Part shown: positions 1 to 7,906 of the stretch, in pieces
Layout of the letters: each line of letters begins with the position of its first letter
Numbering within the stretch: the stretch's first letter is position 1
Assembly: GCA_017857395.1 (NCBI GenBank)
Contig: JAFMDF010000060.1
Coordinates: forward strand, 1 to 37,290
DNA: 37,290 nucleotides
From: Bacteroidota bacterium
GTDB taxonomy: Bacteria; Bacteroidota; Bacteroidia; Chitinophagales; Saprospiraceae
Direction of reading: 5' to 3'
Program-made: the position numbers and the translations under genes
The notes under the pieces: model-generated
What the model saw: the letters and a program-made list of their open reading frames with translations, nothing else
What the model was told of the DNA's origin: nothing
Database searches by the model: none

Positions 1-1
1 C

Positions 2-292
2 TCAACAATCGCGTTTTAAGGATAAAAAACCCTTAAAACTGCACGGACTATTGGTTAATAACAAAAGAATGGAAAAAATATACCGTAGCCATTCTCGTTG
101 CTGAATGTGCGAAGTCAAATAACGGATATGGATATAAGCAATTAACCCCAAAACTATAGTTATAATGCTTGCACCTATCAGCGACCCTCCAAAACTACTA
201 TTCTCTGATAAAAAAGAAGAAGCCATAGCCACAAATGACAAACCCCAAAAAACCAAAAAAATCATCCAATTATAGCTGTCGAAGTTTTTCAT
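2..292 (-). CDS. small integral membrane protein, function unknown
   Basis: A 96-residue hydrophobic protein with about three predicted membrane segments (roughly residues 8-26, 34-55 and 66-80), separated by a short polar stretch containing His and Arg. Its ATG overlaps the stop of the flavin oxidase upstream (289-1635) in the four-base arrangement ATGA, so the two are probably translationally coupled in one mRNA. The tail after the third hydrophobic segment is Ser/Lys/Cys-rich and looks unstructured. I do not recognise a family. It could be a membrane partner of the oxidase, but only position supports that. Confidence 0.55.
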   Translation of the reverse strand: MKNFDSYNWMIFLVFWGLSFVAMASSFLSENSSFGGSLIGASIITIVLGLIAYIHIRYLTSHIQQREWLRYIFSILLLLTNSPCSFKGFLSLKRDC

Positions 293-1635
293 AGACTATC
301 AATAATTTCATCTGCCGCCCTATGACCAGAACGAATAGCACCTTCCATATAGCCATTCCATTCTGTGGCTGTTTCTGTTCCTGCCCAGTGAATATGACCA
401 ACAGGCTTTCTTAAGTATTTTCCAAACGCTGTCCAAACGCCGGGAGAGAAATGACCGCCATAGCAACCTCTTGAATAAGGTTCTTTTACCCAATTCATCT
501 CATAATAAGCTTCGTAGTTTCTAGCTGCTGCTCCAAAATATCTGGCTAAACCTTCAATCACTACGGCTTCCCGTTTTTCTGGGGACCATTCAGTAGCTAT
601 TCGACCTTCACCAGCTTCAATAAAGCAGACAATAACCCCATAGTCTACATTATGTGGCGTATTGTCCAATACCACTTTGACGGGACCTTCAAAGCTAATC
701 ACTTGTCCTGTCCAGCCTGCTTCTCTCCAGAATGGTGTTTTATACACCACTTGCATTTTAATCACATTACCCATAGGCACTCTTTGGGTCAATTGGTCTC
801 GGTTAGGCGGCATTGGAGGGTCATAAATGATGCGACCTGCTAAAGTTGGAGGTATGGCGATGATAGCTTTCTTTGCCGTCCAGCTTTTAGCACCAGCATA
901 GACGGTTACCTTATTTTCGTTTTGCTCTATTCTAGTTACTGGACTATTAAATTCGACTTCCTTTTTAAGTGCAGCGGCTATTTTCTTACTAATGAGTTGC
1001 GTACCACCGACGACTCTTTCCTGCTGCGCTCCTCTGTCTATGGCGATGAGTGTCTCTATATCTTTCCCTGATTTTATATAAAAAAGGAAGTGTAAAAATG
1101 AAAAATCGGTAGGCTCTGTCGAAAATATTGCTTCTCCAATTAATCTTAGAAACCGTTTCGCCTTCTTAGTAAATGGGTTGCGTTCAACCCATGAATCATA
1201 AGTCTGGCTATCCCATTCTTTAGCTTTTGGATGTTCCCAAGGTGCTTTGGTATCAATACTATTGGCCATTTTGGTGATTTTTTTCACCACCCTATCCAAA
1301 TCCAATAATTCAAAAACATTCAATGGAGGAGCCGCCTCTTTATGCGTTTTCATTTTTTTTTGCTTACCGTCGTAAAACATAACGTGACCTGTATTGTGAA
1401 CAGGATATCGCTCCAATCCTAGCTCATCACATAAGGCACAAATGCGCTCCTGAACAGGTCCAATCCATTGTCCACCCATTTCTAGCACATTTCCATCTTC
1501 TAGCACTTGTGCTAAATTCCGACCACCTACTCGGTCTCGTGCTTCAATGACTTGTACGGTATGCCCTGATTGTTCTAATTTTCTAGCGGCATTTAAGCCT
1601 GCTAATCCTGCACCAATGATGATAACATCTGTCAT
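289..1635 (-). CDS. flavin monoamine oxidase family protein (FAD-dependent)
   Basis: A cytosolic flavin amine oxidase of about 448 residues, the usual size for the family, expected to oxidise an amine to an imine with release of H2O2. The N-terminal dinucleotide motif VIIIGAGLAGLNAARKL is followed by the acidic end of strand 2 and RVGGRN. GGQWIGP and the C-terminal WAGTETATEWNGYMEGAI are typical FAD and substrate-domain signatures. Cys391 in PYSRGCYGGHFSPG aligns with the cysteine that covalently holds FAD in mitochondrial MAO. An upstream GTG/ATG pair (1662/1659) would add nine residues but lies at the edge of a 31-bp palindrome arm, so the ATG at 1635, directly before the FAD motif, is preferred. 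A TATTTTTG box at 1776-1783 could be its promoter. Confidence 0.88.
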   Translation of the reverse strand: MTDVIIIGAGLAGLNAARKLEQSGHTVQVIEARDRVGGRNLAQVLEDGNVLEMGGQWIGPVQERICALCDELGLERYPVHNTGHVMFYDGKQKKMKTHKEAAPPLNVFELLDLDRVVKKITKMANSIDTKAPWEHPKAKEWDSQTYDSWVERNPFTKKAKRFLRLIGEAIFSTEPTDFSFLHFLFYIKSGKDIETLIAIDRGAQQERVVGGTQLISKKIAAALKKEVEFNSPVTRIEQNENKVTVYAGAKSWTAKKAIIAIPPTLAGRIIYDPPMPPNRDQLTQRVPMGNVIKMQVVYKTPFWREAGWTGQVISFEGPVKVVLDNTPHNVDYGVIVCFIEAGEGRIATEWSPEKREAVVIEGLARYFGAAARNYEAYYEMNWVKEPYSRGCYGGHFSPGVWTAFGKYLRKPVGHIHWAGTETATEWNGYMEGAIRSGHRAADEIIDSL

Positions 1636-1661
1636 AATTCTGTTTTTTATAAAATTCATCA

Positions 1662-1734
1662 CATTTGTAGCTTAGACCTCTGGTCTGAGTAGCCTTAGCA
1701 CACCTACTCAGACCAGAGGTCTAAGCTACAAATG
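1662..1734. repeat. family B intergenic palindrome, copy 1
   Basis: A perfect 31-bp inverted repeat (arms 1662-1692 and 1704-1734) around an 11-nt loop. The shared core reads GTAGCTTAGACCTCTGGTCT on one strand. Copies 2 and 3 are at 21011-21077 and 25835-25906. This copy sits upstream of both divergent genes, so it is unlikely to act only as a terminator. Confidence 0.93.
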
Positions 1735-1775
1735 ACAATTTGGGATGCACGCTTACAAAGTGGTTCTCAAATTAA

Positions 1776-1783
1776 CAAAAATA
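1776..1783 (-). promoter_or_regulatory. putative -7 box for the leftward flavin oxidase
   Basis: On the minus strand this reads TATTTTTG, matching the Bacteroidota consensus TAnnTTTG. No good TTTG -33 element is present at the expected spacing, so support is moderate. Confidence 0.35.
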
Positions 1784-2068
1784 TTGTTTCCTTCTTCGAT
1801 TTTCCTATCAATGGTTGCTTATTCCCTATAGATGGTAGCTCCGAACCGATGGAAATATTAGGGAAAAGGAAATAGGCGCTTCATAGTCATTCCCTTACCA
1901 TTCAACGGCAATTACAGACCATCCGATTAGTATTTTCTTAATAGAAGATGGTATGCTTTAGTTTTGATATATTATATCTTGAACCAAAATATAACCTTGG
2001 GGAAATCTGACAGATTTACTTTGTCTGTTGGGGTATCCTTTTAAGAAACAAAAACCTAAATTTTAAAC

Positions 2069-2104
2069 ATGAAAAATAAAGGAAGTATATTTTTAAAAAC
2101 ATAA
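2069..2104 (+). other. 11-codon micro-ORF (MKNKGSIFLKT)
   Basis: An ATG in the context TTTTAAACATGAAAAAT, which looks like a real Bacteroidota start, opens an 11-codon frame ending in TAA 16 bases before the next ATG. It may be a leader peptide, the remnant of an earlier start, or chance. Confidence 0.2.
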
Positions 2105-2120
2105 TCTCTAAAAAATACCT

Positions 2121-3359
2121 ATGCAAAAATTTGTTGAAAAATCAATTCTATTTTCTTTAAGTTTTCTTTTGTTGACCTCCATTTTTAGCTCTTGTAAAAA
2201 GGACGTTGAAATTAGCACTCCAACGACTGAACCTACAACCACTACTCCATCTACATTTGACGGAAAGGTAATTATTGTTGGTGCAGGAGCAGCTGGATTA
2301 GCGGCAGCAAAAAAATTAGAAGAAGCAGAAATTGTGTATCAAATTTTAGAAGCGACCGAACATTATGGAGGTCGGATTCAAAAAGATGAAGATTTCGCAG
2401 ATTTCCCTATTGACCTTGGTGCGGAGTGGATTCATACCGACAAATCCATATTAAACGAATTAATAGGTTCATCTGAACCTGAACCAGATGTTGAAACCTT
2501 TTTATATCAACCAACAGATGTTTACGAATTTGATGGGACTAATTATGAGCAGATTCCTCCATTTTTAATGGAAATTTTTTATGCAGATTATTTTAAAGAG
2601 TATAAATTCAAAAATACCACTTGGTATGATTATATCAGCGAAAATTTTGCTCAACCTGTAGAACAGAATATCGTATATAATGCTAAAGTGAGTACCATAG
2701 ATTATTCTGGTGAGCAAGTTATAGTTACTACAGAAGATGGAACGGAGTATACAGCCGATAAAGTAATTTCTACCGTGTCAGTTGGCGTATTAAAATCTAA
2801 TTTCATCAACTTTATTCCAGCACTTCCAGCTGCCCAAATAGCTGCCATAAATTCGATAGAATTTCTCCCTGGACTCAAATTGTTTATGAAGTTCTCCGAA
2901 AAATTCTACCCAGATGTCATTAGTTGCGAAACAGCTACTGGCGAAAAAACCTATTATGATGCAGCGTATCAGAAAGAAGCAAACGACCATGTTTTGGGCT
3001 TATTATCAACAGGGGCTTCTACAGAAGAATATTACCAGTTAGCCAATTCCCAAGCCATAGTTGACGCTGTATTAGCAGAATTGGATGGTATTTATAATGG
3101 AGCAGCATCACAAGCTTACACAGGAGAATATATTCTAAAAGATTGGGGGCAAGAAGTAAATACATTGGGGAGTTGGACAGCACCTAAGGAAGTTTGCCCA
3201 GAAGATTTAAAGATTTCTCCTGAAGATAAAGTCTATTTTGCTGGAGCAACTTTCGGAGATATTTTTGATGCCGATGACAACATAACAAGTAATGTGCGTG
3301 GTTCTGTACAAGCCGCTATATTATCTGGATATGATGCAGTAAATAAAATATTGGAGTAG
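2121..3359 (+). CDS. FAD-dependent amine oxidase, predicted lipoprotein
   Basis: A 412-residue flavoprotein of the amine oxidase family (polyamine oxidase/LSD1-like fold). The N-terminus is a type II signal peptide: basic start, hydrophobic run, then SIFSSC with Cys at about residue 25, followed by KKDVE. That Lys/acidic stretch resembles the Bacteroidota signal for surface display of lipoproteins. The FAD motif VIIVGAGAAGLAAAKKLEEA follows, then YGGRI, GAEWIH, the strand ADKVISTVSVGVLKS and a C-terminal VYFAG. It is shorter than typical members (450-500 residues), with a reduced substrate domain after GAEWIH. The substrate is unknown. It lies 37 bp upstream of a close paralogue and is probably cotranscribed with it. 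An exported, non-Tat flavoprotein must receive FAD outside the cytosol. Confidence 0.85.
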   Translation: MQKFVEKSILFSLSFLLLTSIFSSCKKDVEISTPTTEPTTTTPSTFDGKVIIVGAGAAGLAAAKKLEEAEIVYQILEATEHYGGRIQKDEDFADFPIDLGAEWIHTDKSILNELIGSSEPEPDVETFLYQPTDVYEFDGTNYEQIPPFLMEIFYADYFKEYKFKNTTWYDYISENFAQPVEQNIVYNAKVSTIDYSGEQVIVTTEDGTEYTADKVISTVSVGVLKSNFINFIPALPAAQIAAINSIEFLPGLKLFMKFSEKFYPDVISCETATGEKTYYDAAYQKEANDHVLGLLSTGASTEEYYQLANSQAIVDAVLAELDGIYNGAASQAYTGEYILKDWGQEVNTLGSWTAPKEVCPEDLKISPEDKVYFAGATFGDIFDADDNITSNVRGSVQAAILSGYDAVNKILE

Positions 3360-3396
3360 ATAAACAATAAATTATGGAAAATTCAAAAAAACAATC

Positions 3397-4617
3397 ATGA
3401 AGATTAATTTTATTTTAGGACTTATACTTTTATGCTTATTCGGTTTAACCATTTCAAGTTGCTTTAAATGGGCAGCACGCGCCCATGATAAACTTCCAGA
3501 CACAACCGCATTAAACAAAAGCTATAACTACCAAGGAAAGGTAATCATTGTAGGGGCAGGAGCGGCTGGTTTAGCGGCAGCAAAAGTCTTGGAACAAAAC
3601 AATATTGACTACACAATTTTGGAAGCCTCTGACCGATACGGCGGAAGGCTTAAAAAAGACACGACGCTTGCTGATTTCCCTATTGACATAGGGGCGGAGT
3701 GGATACATAGTGCGCCCATTGTCTTAAATAAATTAAAAGGCAAAGCAGGTGACCAAATAGAGGAAGAACTAATACCTTATCATTTGGAAGAAACTTATAA
3801 TTGGGATGGGCAGCAATATGAAAAAGTTTCCCAAGCTCAAAATGATTTTATGTACAAGTTTATGCCTGAATCCAAATTCAAAAACTCCACTTGGTATGAC
3901 TTTGTCAACGAAAACATCGCCAAAGAGGTAAAGCATAAAATTGAATTCAATTCTCCCGTTACAGCCATTAATTATTCGGAGGAGAAAGTGCAGGTAAAAA
4001 CAAAAGATGGTACAATTCATACCGCAGATAAAGTATTGGTAACGGTTTCTATAGGTGTTTTGAAATCAAATCATATCACCTTTACACCAGATTTAAGCAA
4101 GGAAAGAAAGGATGCAATCAATAGCATTATATTTCATCCAGGCTTTAAATTAGTGATGAAATTCAGGGAGAAGTTTTATCCAGATGCCATCAACTGGACC
4201 GTCGATTCTGGCGAAAAAGTTTTTTATGATATTGCTTTTAAAAAGGAAGCACAAAGTAATATTCTTGGCTTCTTAGCAACTGGAGAAAGTGTTGAAGCAT
4301 ATTACAAATTGGAATCTGAAAAAGCAATAGTTCAATCAATTATAGCAGAACTAGACAAAATATATAATGGTAAAGCTTCTGAAAGTTATACTGGTGAATA
4401 TATTTTAGAAAACTGGGGTCAACATCAATTTACGATGGGCACTTGGACACAAGCTTTTCAAGAAAAGAAATCCGAGCTTAAAATCCTAAATCAACCGCTT
4501 GATAAGAAGGTTTATTTTGCTGGAGAAATTAACGACACCTATCAACAAATGGGTGTACCTGGGGCAATATTGTCGGGCTATCATTCCATTGATAAATTAT
4601 TAACTGGACAGGAGTAA
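3397..4617 (+). CDS. FAD-dependent amine oxidase, predicted lipoprotein (paralogue)
   Basis: A 406-residue paralogue of the preceding gene, apparently a tandem duplication: the two align from the FAD motif (VIIVGAGAAGLAAAKVLEQN) through YGGRL, GAEWIH, FKNSTWYDFVNENIA and VLVTVSIGVLKSN to the C-terminal VYFAGE. The signal peptide ends at LTISSC (Cys about residue 22). The residues after the cysteine (FKWAAR) are basic, unlike the acidic KKDVE of its neighbour, so the two copies may sit on different membrane faces. The C-terminal FAD contact is also rearranged (QQMGVPGAILSGY here, NVRGSVQAAILSGY there), suggesting divergence after duplication. The exact substrate cannot be read from sequence. 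Confidence 0.85.
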   Translation: MKINFILGLILLCLFGLTISSCFKWAARAHDKLPDTTALNKSYNYQGKVIIVGAGAAGLAAAKVLEQNNIDYTILEASDRYGGRLKKDTTLADFPIDIGAEWIHSAPIVLNKLKGKAGDQIEEELIPYHLEETYNWDGQQYEKVSQAQNDFMYKFMPESKFKNSTWYDFVNENIAKEVKHKIEFNSPVTAINYSEEKVQVKTKDGTIHTADKVLVTVSIGVLKSNHITFTPDLSKERKDAINSIIFHPGFKLVMKFREKFYPDAINWTVDSGEKVFYDIAFKKEAQSNILGFLATGESVEAYYKLESEKAIVQSIIAELDKIYNGKASESYTGEYILENWGQHQFTMGTWTQAFQEKKSELKILNQPLDKKVYFAGEINDTYQQMGVPGAILSGYHSIDKLLTGQE

Positions 4618-4623
4618 GACAAA

Positions 4624-4670
4624 ATTGCTTGATGGTTAGATTGCTTGATGGTTGCATATATGACGTTGAC
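4624..4670. repeat. family A palindrome, left half only
   Basis: Two tandem copies of ATTGCTTGATGGTT (4624-4637 and 4640-4653, 16-bp period) followed by the family's central motif GACGTTGAC (4662-4670). The right arm found in other copies is missing, and the sequence passes directly into a gene remnant. Confidence 0.75.
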
Positions 4671-5089
4671 AGCAAACAACCATTGTTTGGGATATACCCT
4701 TTAATGCTGGACGTTTGGCGGACCACGCTATAAAAACACGTGGTTGGACAAACGTTTCTGCACAAAACCAACATTTGGATGTCTATGGCGTTTTGGAAAC
4801 CCCAATGTTATACAAGCTCGGTCAATATACGCAAAACGAAGCAGTAAAAAGATTAGCCATCTGCATGTACCGTAGTTGTGGTCAAATGATTGACCCTTTT
4901 GGTTCACAAGGAGAACAATTACAACAGACCAACTTTGCCCAACATGGGGATATGTCTAATGTATATAAATTACGGGGAGGGTATTCCGAGCAATGGACTG
5001 TTTTTTGGATTACAGCTCATTTTTTGCATGCCGCTGCCCAGTTTACCGAAATGGGGATTGACCTAGATGATATTCAAACTAAAAAATAA
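4670..5089 (+). pseudogene. 3' remnant of a larger unidentified gene
   Basis: An open frame of about 140 codons beginning immediately after a stop (4667-4669) inside the half-palindrome. It has no ATG start and no upstream ribosome-binding context; a TTG at 4715 is the only conventional start candidate. The frame is protein-like from its first codons (WDIPFNAGRLADHAI) and ends at TAA. The composition is rich in helix-forming, aromatic and His residues (HLDVYGVLETP, GGYSEQWTVFWITAHFLHA), suggesting the C-terminus of an alpha/alpha-type or glycosidase-like protein, but no family is recognised. The best explanation is a deletion joining a family A element to the tail of a formerly larger gene. 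It converges with the serine hydrolase gene, ending 20 bp away. Confidence 0.6.
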
Positions 5090-5109
5090 AAATTGTTATA
5101 TAACTAAAT

Positions 5110-6516
5110 TCAATTTTTTGGATTAAAACAATCTAAAATATCTACAATAAATTCATCCACATCAAAAGCCTTTGTATTATAAGTTTGCCCCAAACGAACA
5201 ATCACCAAATCCAATGATGGCACAATCACCACATATTGCCCATAATGCCCTTTGGCAGCAAACATATCAGCAGGTGCATTGGGAATCCATTGGTTTTTGG
5301 TTTCAGCATTTAACCAAAACTGTGCACCATAACCTCTACTTTTTAAAGAAGCGGCTGATGGAGTATTGGTATATTTCACCCAATCATCTGCCAATATTCT
5401 TTCGCTATTTTCGTTAAGCCCATCATTCAAATACAATAAACCAAAACGCATCCAATCTCTAGGCGAAGCATAGGCAAAGGCACCGCCTATAAAAGTTCCC
5501 GAAGCATCGGCTTGTAAAAAACTATGGTGCATCCCTACCCTATCAAAAAAGTCTTCATGTACCAATTTCATATACTCCTCAAAAGAACCTGCATGATTTC
5601 GCACAATTTTTGATAACAAAACAGAATGAACGGTTTGATAATCCCAAGTTTCCCCAGGGGTTGCCCGTAGCGGTACATCATCCGCAAAATCTGCCATATC
5701 GCCTTGGGTCATTAGCATGGTGTTTAGCAAATTCCTTGGGTCCGATTCATAAGCTTCGTTATAATCATAGCCTGCAGTCATCTTTAAAATCTGGTCAATG
5801 GTGATGTTTTTGCGCGCATCCTTGGCATTTTCATAAGCTGGTAAGCCAGTCGTTTGGTGAATATCTAATTTACTTTGATGTACTAATATTCCTGCTAATG
5901 CACTAATGATGCTTTTGGTCATGGACATGCCTCGAAGGGGTAAATCTCCATGAAAACCTTCTCCATATTTTTCGGCAATTAAGTTGCCTTTATAATGCAC
6001 CAAAACGGCTCTTGTATTTTTTTTGTCATCAATATTCGTAGCGGTTTCTGCAAAAGCACCATTCACCACTTTATTTAATGCTGCATAATTTACTCCTGCA
6101 AGCGTATCATTTATCGCCTGCCATGCTTGTTGAGGATTGCCTGTAAGTTCTTTGTATTTTAAGTCGGACTGTTGTTTTATTGACTCAATGTAGAAATCAC
6201 CAGTTACGCCACAACCACAACCTGGTCGATACACGGAAGTGCTTGAGTTTCCAAAAGGACCAAAACCGAAAGTAGCGGTAACGGTCTGTTCAGTTTTGTT
6301 AATGGTAGAAGTAGCAAATTTTCTTTGCAGTACATTTAAGTCTGTTGCTTCTACTGCTGCCTGACTTCGCCCAAGTATTAATACATTGGTACACAAGGTA
6401 TGCGAGACCATTCCCGATGCAATGCGACCTATGTCCCATGAAAATTTTAGAATAAAAAGGAATACTGTTAAAAGGAGTATTCCAAAGATGCTAAATATGG
6501 TTTTTCTTGTTGGCAT
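5110..6516 (-). CDS. membrane-anchored serine hydrolase (beta-lactamase/6-aminohexanoate-dimer hydrolase type)
   Basis: A 468-residue protein with an N-terminal membrane anchor (about residues 6-25), so the catalytic part should be periplasmic. The class C beta-lactamase-like fold is shown by S198-M-T-K201 (SxxK) in RGMSMTKSI, a WDYQTVHSVLLSK segment in the region of the second catalytic motif, and GHYGQYVVIVP with an HxG-type third motif near the C-terminus. An N-terminal region of about 110 residues holds a CGCG cluster. These enzymes cleave esters, amides or short peptides. It is the last gene of TU1, four bases after the preceding stop, so it is probably cotranscribed with the haloalkane dehalogenase. 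An esterase role on the pathway substrate is plausible but unproven. Confidence 0.85.
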   Translation of the reverse strand: MPTRKTIFSIFGILLLTVFLFILKFSWDIGRIASGMVSHTLCTNVLILGRSQAAVEATDLNVLQRKFATSTINKTEQTVTATFGFGPFGNSSTSVYRPGCGCGVTGDFYIESIKQQSDLKYKELTGNPQQAWQAINDTLAGVNYAALNKVVNGAFAETATNIDDKKNTRAVLVHYKGNLIAEKYGEGFHGDLPLRGMSMTKSIISALAGILVHQSKLDIHQTTGLPAYENAKDARKNITIDQILKMTAGYDYNEAYESDPRNLLNTMLMTQGDMADFADDVPLRATPGETWDYQTVHSVLLSKIVRNHAGSFEEYMKLVHEDFFDRVGMHHSFLQADASGTFIGGAFAYASPRDWMRFGLLYLNDGLNENSERILADDWVKYTNTPSAASLKSRGYGAQFWLNAETKNQWIPNAPADMFAAKGHYGQYVVIVPSLDLVIVRLGQTYNTKAFDVDEFIVDILDCFNPKN

Positions 6517-6519
6517 TAT

Positions 6520-7350
6520 TTAATCCTTTTTAGAAACAATCAACACCGTTCTTTCCAGACCAGCATCTCGATGTCTTAATGCCTTATCGTAGCCAGGCAT
6601 ATATTTCAAAGTAAATAATTTAGCAGGATTTGGGTATTCCATAATTCCAATTCCTTCCCATACTCCTTTGGTCAATTTGGGTGCATTGATTTCGATAACT
6701 GGTTGCCCCATTCTTCCTGACAAGATTAAATTACCGCCTTGCATGAGGACACTTCTTAAAGCAACCAAGCCATATTTTCTGTAATAAGCAGTAGCACCAC
6801 TACTGGTCATTCCATTGGCATATTGTGCTTTTTCATAAGTGTGTAAAAGGTTAATCATATAGGCTTTGGAAGTTCTGGTGTTTTGAAGATGGCGTTCGAT
6901 TTGATGTATTTTAGGTGCTATTTCTTCTTCCTCGACGGACTCCAATATTTCACTAGCGGTTCTTTTTTTAGCATTTCGACTTAACAGACGACCTAAAGGA
7001 AGCAATGATTTGAATAAGTATAGTATAAAATTGGGAGGATTATTAGGTCTTACTGCAAATCCTTGTACAGCTTCTACATTATCACTACTAATGCCATGAT
7101 GAATAGCTTGCTTTACCGCCGCAAAATTTGGGAATTTAAAAATAGCAGCATGAGTCCAAAAATCGTCTCCTTCTCCAATAATGGCATATTCACAATGCAA
7201 CCAATGCAAACAGGTTGCTTGCTGTTTGGCAAATTGCTGTCGAATAGCTGCACCATCTTCATCCGCTTTTTTTAATTTTAAAAAATAGAAAAAGAGCGTT
7301 TTATTTTCAATAGTCGAAATGACCTCCTGATTAGGTAAGAGTTGTTGCAT
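6520..7350 (-). CDS. two-domain DUF1330/dimeric alpha-beta barrel-like protein
   Basis: A 276-residue cytosolic protein. The C-terminal part (about residues 185-275: a helix with YYRKYG, GGNLILSGRMGQPVIE, WEGIGIMEYPNPAKLF, GYDKALRHRDAGLERT) has the order of the DUF1330/EthD-like ferredoxin fold. The N-terminal part (FYFLKLKKAD to about residue 95) looks like a second, diverged copy, joined by a charged linker at about 125-165. Proteins of this fold act as small oxygenases, isomerases or ligand binders in catabolic operons; no catalytic residue can be assigned. It lies in TU1 between the 4-TM protein and the serine hydrolase with gaps of 3-9 bp. Shorter relatives lie at 16597-16992 and 35445-35846. 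Confidence 0.65.
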   Translation of the reverse strand: MQQLLPNQEVISTIENKTLFFYFLKLKKADEDGAAIRQQFAKQQATCLHWLHCEYAIIGEGDDFWTHAAIFKFPNFAAVKQAIHHGISSDNVEAVQGFAVRPNNPPNFILYLFKSLLPLGRLLSRNAKKRTASEILESVEEEEIAPKIHQIERHLQNTRTSKAYMINLLHTYEKAQYANGMTSSGATAYYRKYGLVALRSVLMQGGNLILSGRMGQPVIEINAPKLTKGVWEGIGIMEYPNPAKLFTLKYMPGYDKALRHRDAGLERTVLIVSKKD

Positions 7351-7359
7351 GATTAAATT

Positions 7360-7803
7360 TTATTTTTCCTTTATCGACAAAAAAAACATCCCCAAACAAA
7401 CAAATGGCAAAACCATATTGCCAATGCCACCAGGTGCTTGTCCTACGGTTACGATTGGTTTATACATGGACAGTAAAAACCGTGATGCCCATTCCAAAAA
7501 CAACATCAAATACATCAAAGGAATTAAGGATTTATACCTAAAAGCAACAATCAATTGAATAATACCAAACATCAATTGGGATAAGCCCCAATAAGCAAAA
7601 ATTAGGATGATTACAGCAACACCTGGTTCCGTAAAAGTATCTAATGGGATGGTGCCAATACTTTGTGCCCCACCATCATGCTTAAACATGTGAATTAGAC
7701 TCCTTACGACGGTCACCGCAGTAATCAAATAGAAAAACCACAGGGCTATTTTGTTGCCTTTGTAGTTGTTGTCAATCGTAGTTGGTAAGATTTTTTGTAG
7801 CAT
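7360..7803 (-). CDS. four-TM membrane protein, paralogue of the 20541-20987 gene
   Basis: A 147-residue protein with four predicted membrane helices (about 22-40, 60-85, 90-108 and 125-143). Conserved polar features include KYKGNKIAL-type N-terminal residues, HDGGAQSIGTIPLDTF before helix 2, and a short loop with GQAPGGIGN before helix 4. It closely matches the 148-residue protein of TU3, so each of two catabolic units carries one copy directly after or one gene after its first gene. No named family is recognised. The layout is compatible with a small DoxX-like or substrate-handling membrane protein, but that is only a guess. Confidence 0.65.
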   Translation of the reverse strand: MLQKILPTTIDNNYKGNKIALWFFYLITAVTVVRSLIHMFKHDGGAQSIGTIPLDTFTEPGVAVIILIFAYWGLSQLMFGIIQLIVAFRYKSLIPLMYLMLFLEWASRFLLSMYKPIVTVGQAPGGIGNMVLPFVCLGMFFLSIKEK

Positions 7804-7839
7804 TTTTTAAAGTTTAAGTTGATTGTTAAGATGGCAAAA

Positions 7840-7879
7840 TTGTTTGATTGTTGCATTACGCTAACCATCAAACAGTCAA
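7840..7879. repeat. family A palindrome, short copy
   Basis: A short imperfect inverted repeat between TU1 genes: TTGTTTGATTGTT on the left, CTAACCATCAAACAGTCAA on the right, and a diverged centre GCATTACG. It sits 36 bp upstream of the 4-TM gene and 28 bp after the dehalogenase stop. Confidence 0.7.
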
Positions 7880-7906
7880 AGTTAATCCCGAATAATTTCA
7901 GGGCAA

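Larger units (their letters stand above)
1735..2120. other. 386-bp divergent intergenic region between oxidase genes
   Basis: No full gene is visible here. It contains a TAnnTTTG-type box on the minus strand (TATTTTTG, 1776-1783) for the leftward oxidase and a 7-bp inverted repeat TTCCCTA/TAGGGAA (1832-1838 and 1859-1865). It also has an odd-centred palindrome AAATCTGACAGATTT near 2005-2019 and an 11-codon micro-ORF at 2069-2104. On the plus strand, AAAACCTAAATTTT at about 2051-2064 resembles the half-operator/-7 arrangement of the four catabolic promoters, but it lacks the second half-site. Confidence 0.4.

Noticed and set aside
2051-2064. AAAACCTAAATTTT upstream of the tandem amine oxidases as a fifth regulon promoter
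   Set aside because: Only one half-site matches and no -33 element is in place. AT-rich start regions often resemble this by chance.
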